Assembly (NCBI GenBank): GCA_009760855.2
Contig: WPIO01000052.1
Span: 1,948,501 to 2,012,500, forward strand
Direction of reading: 5' to 3'
From: Cristatella mucedo
Lineage: Eukaryota > Bryozoa > Phylactolaemata > Cristatellidae
DNA: 64,000 nt
The translations under genes and the position numbers were made by a program. Positions 60,471 to 64,000 of the stretch are shown here, piece by piece. Each line of letters starts with the position of its first letter. The stretch's first letter is position 1. The notes under the pieces were generated by a model. The model ran no database searches. It was not told where the DNA came from and saw only the letters and a list, made by a program, of their open reading frames with translations.

Positions 60471-63040
60471 ATGGGAAACGCCAGCGCGCAGGCGCCCGGT
60501 AGCGGCCTCGGCTGAATTGTATTGATTTCCCTGGCCATGGAGGCTGCCGAGGTCGTGTCTATCGAGAAGCTCACTCTTACGCGTCAGCGGCGGCCAGCCG
60601 CGACGATCGGGCTCAAACAACGGTGGGGCGGAACCGAGAAGAAGCCATGCTGATGCTCGGTCGGGTAAGGCAGCCCGAGCCGCCGCCGAGAGCTAGCGCC
60701 GAGCTTCGGACCGTCGGCGCAGCGCGTCCGCGACCTGCCGCCGCCGCTCGCTCGCTCGCTCGCCTCGGCCGAGGGCTGCTACCCGACGGGAGGTTGACTC
60801 ATTGGTGGTGGGGGGGGGGAGGAGGGAGGAGGGAGAGGGGACTGCTCGGTCTTCTCAAGCGGCGTCGTCCGGCCCCCACCCGTCGGCGCACGCGGGAGAC
60901 CGCGCGCGCATGACTTGATCTCTATGGGTGCGGCGCGCCCGACCTGGTTTGAGCGGGGCTCGCTGTGTAGCCAACCCAGGTCTCCGGGTCTCGCTGCCCG
61001 TCAGTCGGCGCGGCGCTCAGCCAGCGGCGGAGGTAAAGCAGCCGGATAAACTGCTAGCTCCTGGCGGCGGCGCCTGTCGACAGGCAGCATCGGGTACCAC
61101 TTTGCGCCAGGGCCTCTCTGCACAGCGTGGCGATCGGGAATGTGCTAGGCAGCGCGGCCCGCGGCGGCGGGCGGGTGGGGGCCGACAGGGCGGCTTATGC
61201 CGGCGTGGGCGGCCAGTGCTAGACGGCCAGCCTTCGGCCGGTCGTGGCTCTCAGGAGCTGGACGGCTGCGCGCGCGCCCCCCCCACCCCACCGTCGTCGG
61301 TCGTTCGCTGGCCTCGGCTTCGCTTGCCGACCTGCTCGTGCCTTCTTCGCGCCCGCGACACTCCCCTCTCGGCGGCGACTGCGCCGGAGCGGCCGCCGGC
61401 GCCGCGTCCCAAGTCGCGTCGTCCAAATCTCGTGGCCGCGTCGAGTCGGCTGTTAGCTGCCCGGTCCCCAGCTTCGCCGTCGCGAGAGCCTGGCGGTGTG
61501 GGCCGACGAAGCCGCGCAGGCTCGCACCGTTCGTCGCCGCAGGCGTCGCCGCCGCGAGACCTCGCTGCCGCCGGCAGCAGCCGCGGCCGCGAGCGGTGGC
61601 GGCGACGACGCCTATGGCGAGTCGAGGGTTAGAGAGTGCTCTGCGGATGGATGCATGGCGGAGCTGCAGGGGCGGTGGGCTTGGCCGGGGCCATATGCCG
61701 GGTGGCCCGGATGCTCCGGGGCTCGATCGCGCACGACTGCGCACGGCCGGAGATGGGCAGCAGCGGCGGCGGCGGCGGCGAGCTTACTAGCCCAGGCCGT
61801 TAATCGCTAGGCCGCCGAGAAGCGGTTGAGCGGCGGCTATCGTTTGGGTTCTCGGACTAGTAAGTACCCTCTTCGGACCCCGGTGCGGCTGCGAAGTTGT
61901 TGCCGATCGGTCGGCGCTGTATAACTCCGCCGACGATCATTTGAAGCGCTGCAGTCCTGGTAGCGGCGCGCCGGACCCGGCTGTTCTCCACGCCTCGCTG
62001 ACCCCGAGCGTCCTCGCCGGGAGTTAGCCGCCCATTCGCTATTGTCGCCTGCCGACACTTGCAGTCGCCACCGCTCGCGCCCGGAGACCGGATTTACCGA
62101 ACTCGCGCGGGTGGGTGGGTGGGTAGGCGCCGTGGCGCGTGCGGGTGAGGCTAGCGGCAACCTCGGCGAGCTGCCAGCGAATACGGCTGAGAGCCCAAAT
62201 GGGGCTAAGGGTTGGGCAGTGGAGAGATCGCCGCGAGACCTCTCGGCGCCGACCAGATGGTCCGAGCAGCCGATGATAGTGCGGCTGCCGAGGCGGCAGC
62301 AGCACACTTGCAGGCCAACTATTCCTAATTGTAATGCCGCCCTTGCTGTGAATCGATACCGGGGTCACGGCCGACTTCTCTCTTGGGCGTCCTGGCCGCA
62401 GGCAGCCACACTGTGGCTCGTGTATGCTCTTAGCGGCTTCCGGCGGGGGGGGGGGGGGGGCACGAAAGTAGCGTTCTGCACTAGCGCCGACGAATGCCGA
62501 CGCAGCCTCGCTGCTGCGGTGCAGTGTCCTCGGTCAGACTTTCGCGAAGGCGATCATGCCGGCGGTAGCGTGTGCAGGTTCGGGTGTGGGTTCATCGCAC
62601 CGGCTCCATTCGACCCTCGCCGTCGACTTTCGACTTGAGCTAGCCTCCGCTGCCAGAGGGCGCTACTCTCGCGTGCCTCCTAGCCACTGCTTTCGAACCC
62701 AGCCTTTCACCCATTTTCGCTCGCAATTGACGACAGCTGCCGTCGGCACGTCGCATATCGCCTACGGCTCTGGCTGCCGAGGCAGCGCTCGCGAGCGTCG
62801 ACTTCCGGCATTTGCACTTTTGTAGCCGCTTGCTTTATGCGTCGGTTTGCTAAAATTGCCGCCAGCTCAGCTTTCCGAAGGCACTTCCGCTGCCACTGCG
62901 GCCCCCGAGCTCGCGAGCGAGCCGTCGGTTGTCGTGAAAATCCGACCGAAACGCCAAGCCGGCTCCCCAGCGGGCCCTGCATTCGCCACCGCTGACCGGC
63001 TCCCCGGCCGCAATTCGCGTCTTCCCTCGCTGTAGAAACC
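60471..63040 (+). promoter_or_regulatory. CpG-rich region, probable promoter/5' UTR of a plus-strand gene
   Basis: About 2.5 kb of markedly GC- and CpG-rich DNA with long ORFs in several frames of both strands, as expected from composition alone. Two short plus-strand starts have good context. At 60471, MGNASAQAPGSGLG with stop at 60515 begins like an N-myristoylated protein. At 60537, MEAAEVVSIEKLTLTRQRRP gives a 38-residue frame ending at 60653, 11 bp before a possible donor GGGTAAGG. They may be upstream ORFs or first exons. I cannot decide. Confidence 0.4.
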
Positions 63041-64000
63041 ATGGTCCAGCCTGGCGACATGGAATCTGCCGGCCAAGTGCGCCGCGACATATCGTCTGCT
63101 TCACACCAGCTGAAGTACCGTTTCTCGGGCATACCCTGTCTGCCCCACCGGGTGAGTGCTATGATGCAAATACGAAGAGACATCCCGAGCGTCCGTCAAG
63201 CCAAGGACGCCTGTCCGAGTTCGCCGGCCGCCGGCAACGCGGTGGCGGCCGCTTCGGATTTCTCGGCTGCTGTTGCGGCGGCTGAAGCCGGGACTGAGCT
63301 CGGAGCCTCGTCGGACGCCGCAGCCGCCGGCCGCGGCTGCTCCAGTCCGAGCGCTCTGACCTCGCGTCGCAGCTTCCTGCCCGTGCCGAAGAGTCGGCTA
63401 AAAGCCGACGGCAGGAACGGCAATACGCTAGCGAGGCGCCTGTCGGCAGACTGTGCCGACAGCTATGACGCGGCTGCGAGCAGCGAGCAAGGCGGCGGCG
63501 GGGAGAGCAGCAGCAGCAGCAGCTTCGCTGCTCCAGCGCCTACGCCGGTAGCCGGTAGCTCGGGGCCACCGAGACCAGCTGCCGCCGGAAGCGGAGGAGG
63601 AAGCTTCGAGTCTCCGCCGACGCCGCTCGCGAGTCTGCGGCTGTCCAAGTCTAAGACGGTGCACTCGCTTAACGCTCGCGTCCCGTCGCGCCAGCCTGGC
63701 GAGCTGTCTCGTGTGCCGCCTCCTCCCCTTACTTCTTGCGGCAACGGCGGCGCGGCCGCCGAGCGGCCCTGTGAAGTAATCGACGAGGGGCAACGCCAAC
63801 GGCGTCTGTGCCTCGTGCCGTCGGCCATCTTGTTTTCGGGAGCGACCGCCCGGGCCGTCGTCGTCGCGTCGGCTGCAGCAGCTGCGAGGCGGGAGACCTC
63901 GGTCGACCGTGCCGGCTGCATGCCGCCGCTTGCCGCCAACGGACACGTGATACGCCCGGCCGAGGCCGCTTGCTCCCACGGTGCGGACGTAGTCACTTCG
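63041..64000 (+). CDS. Unrecognised ORF, open to window end (partial)
   Basis: ATG at 63041 in a strong start context (gaaaccATGG). The frame reads 320 codons without stop to the last base. It begins MVQPGDMESAGQVRRDISSA, with LKYRFSGIPCLPHR at residues ~24-37, then Ala/Ser/Gly-rich low complexity including six consecutive Ser codons near residue 158. Internal segments such as LRLSKSKTVHSLNARVPSRQ look protein-like. A strong splice-donor match CGG|GTGAGT at 63150-63156 means the coding exon may end there, leaving only 37 residues. Antisense ORFs of about 180 codons overlap it, so openness alone is weak evidence. I do not recognise the family. Confidence 0.45.
   Translation, partial: MVQPGDMESAGQVRRDISSASHQLKYRFSGIPCLPHRVSAMMQIRRDIPSVRQAKDACPSSPAAGNAVAAASDFSAAVAAAEAGTELGASSDAAAAGRGCSSPSALTSRRSFLPVPKSRLKADGRNGNTLARRLSADCADSYDAAASSEQGGGGESSSSSSFAAPAPTPVAGSSGPPRPAAAGSGGGSFESPPTPLASLRLSKSKTVHSLNARVPSRQPGELSRVPPPPLTSCGNGGAAAERPCEVIDEGQRQRRLCLVPSAILFSGATARAVVVASAAAAARRETSVDRAGCMPPLAANGHVIRPAEAACSHGADVVTS

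Noticed and set aside
61145-61790. About 200-codon ORFs on both strands
   Set aside because: Overlapping open frames on opposite strands in very GC-rich DNA, with Arg/Ala/Pro-rich translations, are expected by composition.
63428-63996. Antisense ORFs of 177-183 codons at the right edge
   Set aside because: They overlap the plus-strand ORF that has the better start context; openness is explained by GC content.

Overview
This is nuclear DNA of an animal, most likely an aquatic invertebrate. Genes are split by GT-AG introns from about 0.1 to 9 kb. The non-coding DNA is packed with CR1/L2-like LINE fragments, tRNA-derived SINEs, a hAT-type MITE and very long CT/GA microsatellites. Two of the three recognisable genes, CEP78 and EFCAB2/DRC8, are cilium/centriole genes, so the animal builds motile cilia. 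I cannot name the species or phylum. Nothing bacterial, phage-like or CRISPR-like is present.

Layout. (1) 1-8802, minus strand: the 5' part of a type I Hsp40 gene (DNAJA1/DNAJA4 type): a J-domain exon, a 7.7-kb transposon-filled intron with a GC-AG boundary, a zinc-finger exon, and a third exon cut by the window edge. (2) 8803-9776: a 974-bp head-to-head intergenic segment, probably a shared promoter. (3) 9777-37242, plus strand: CEP78, reconstructed as 13 exons encoding 867 residues. Every junction keeps phase, and the order matches the known protein: N-terminal motif, leucine-rich repeats, PWRTA motif, coiled coil, then a long disordered C-terminal exon. (4) 37243-43590: intergenic, with repeats and no supported gene. 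(5) 43591-53020, plus strand: EFCAB2 (DRC8), six exons, 172 residues, complete. (6) 53021-60470: intergenic, with LINE tails, a 278-bp GA tract and a 640-bp pyrimidine tract. (7) 60471-64000: a CpG-rich region that looks like the 5' end of another plus-strand gene. An ORF with a strong start context at 63041 stays open to the window end (320 codons); I do not recognise it.

Repeats. LINE family A ends in short pentamer tails (ACATT or ACATG). LINE family B ends in a conserved block ('aggcgctttacat', 'tagcgccct') plus (TAA)n. SINE family 1 has a clear B box and a conserved body. SINE family 2 joins a tRNA-like head to a tail resembling LINE B, which suggests that LINE B mobilises it. Several insertions are nested. 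No copy seen here is intact.

How the genes relate. CEP78 acts at the centriole and EFCAB2 in the nexin-dynein regulatory complex of motile axonemes, so the two lie in one pathway about 6 kb apart on the same strand. The Hsp40 gene is a general chaperone gene that probably shares only the promoter region with CEP78. I found no convincing previously undescribed system. The best leads are transposon-gene interactions: a LINE tail abutting an EFCAB2 splice acceptor, LINE tails seeding CT microsatellites, and a fold-back element carrying GC-rich cargo. The unrecognised right-end ORF is a further lead.
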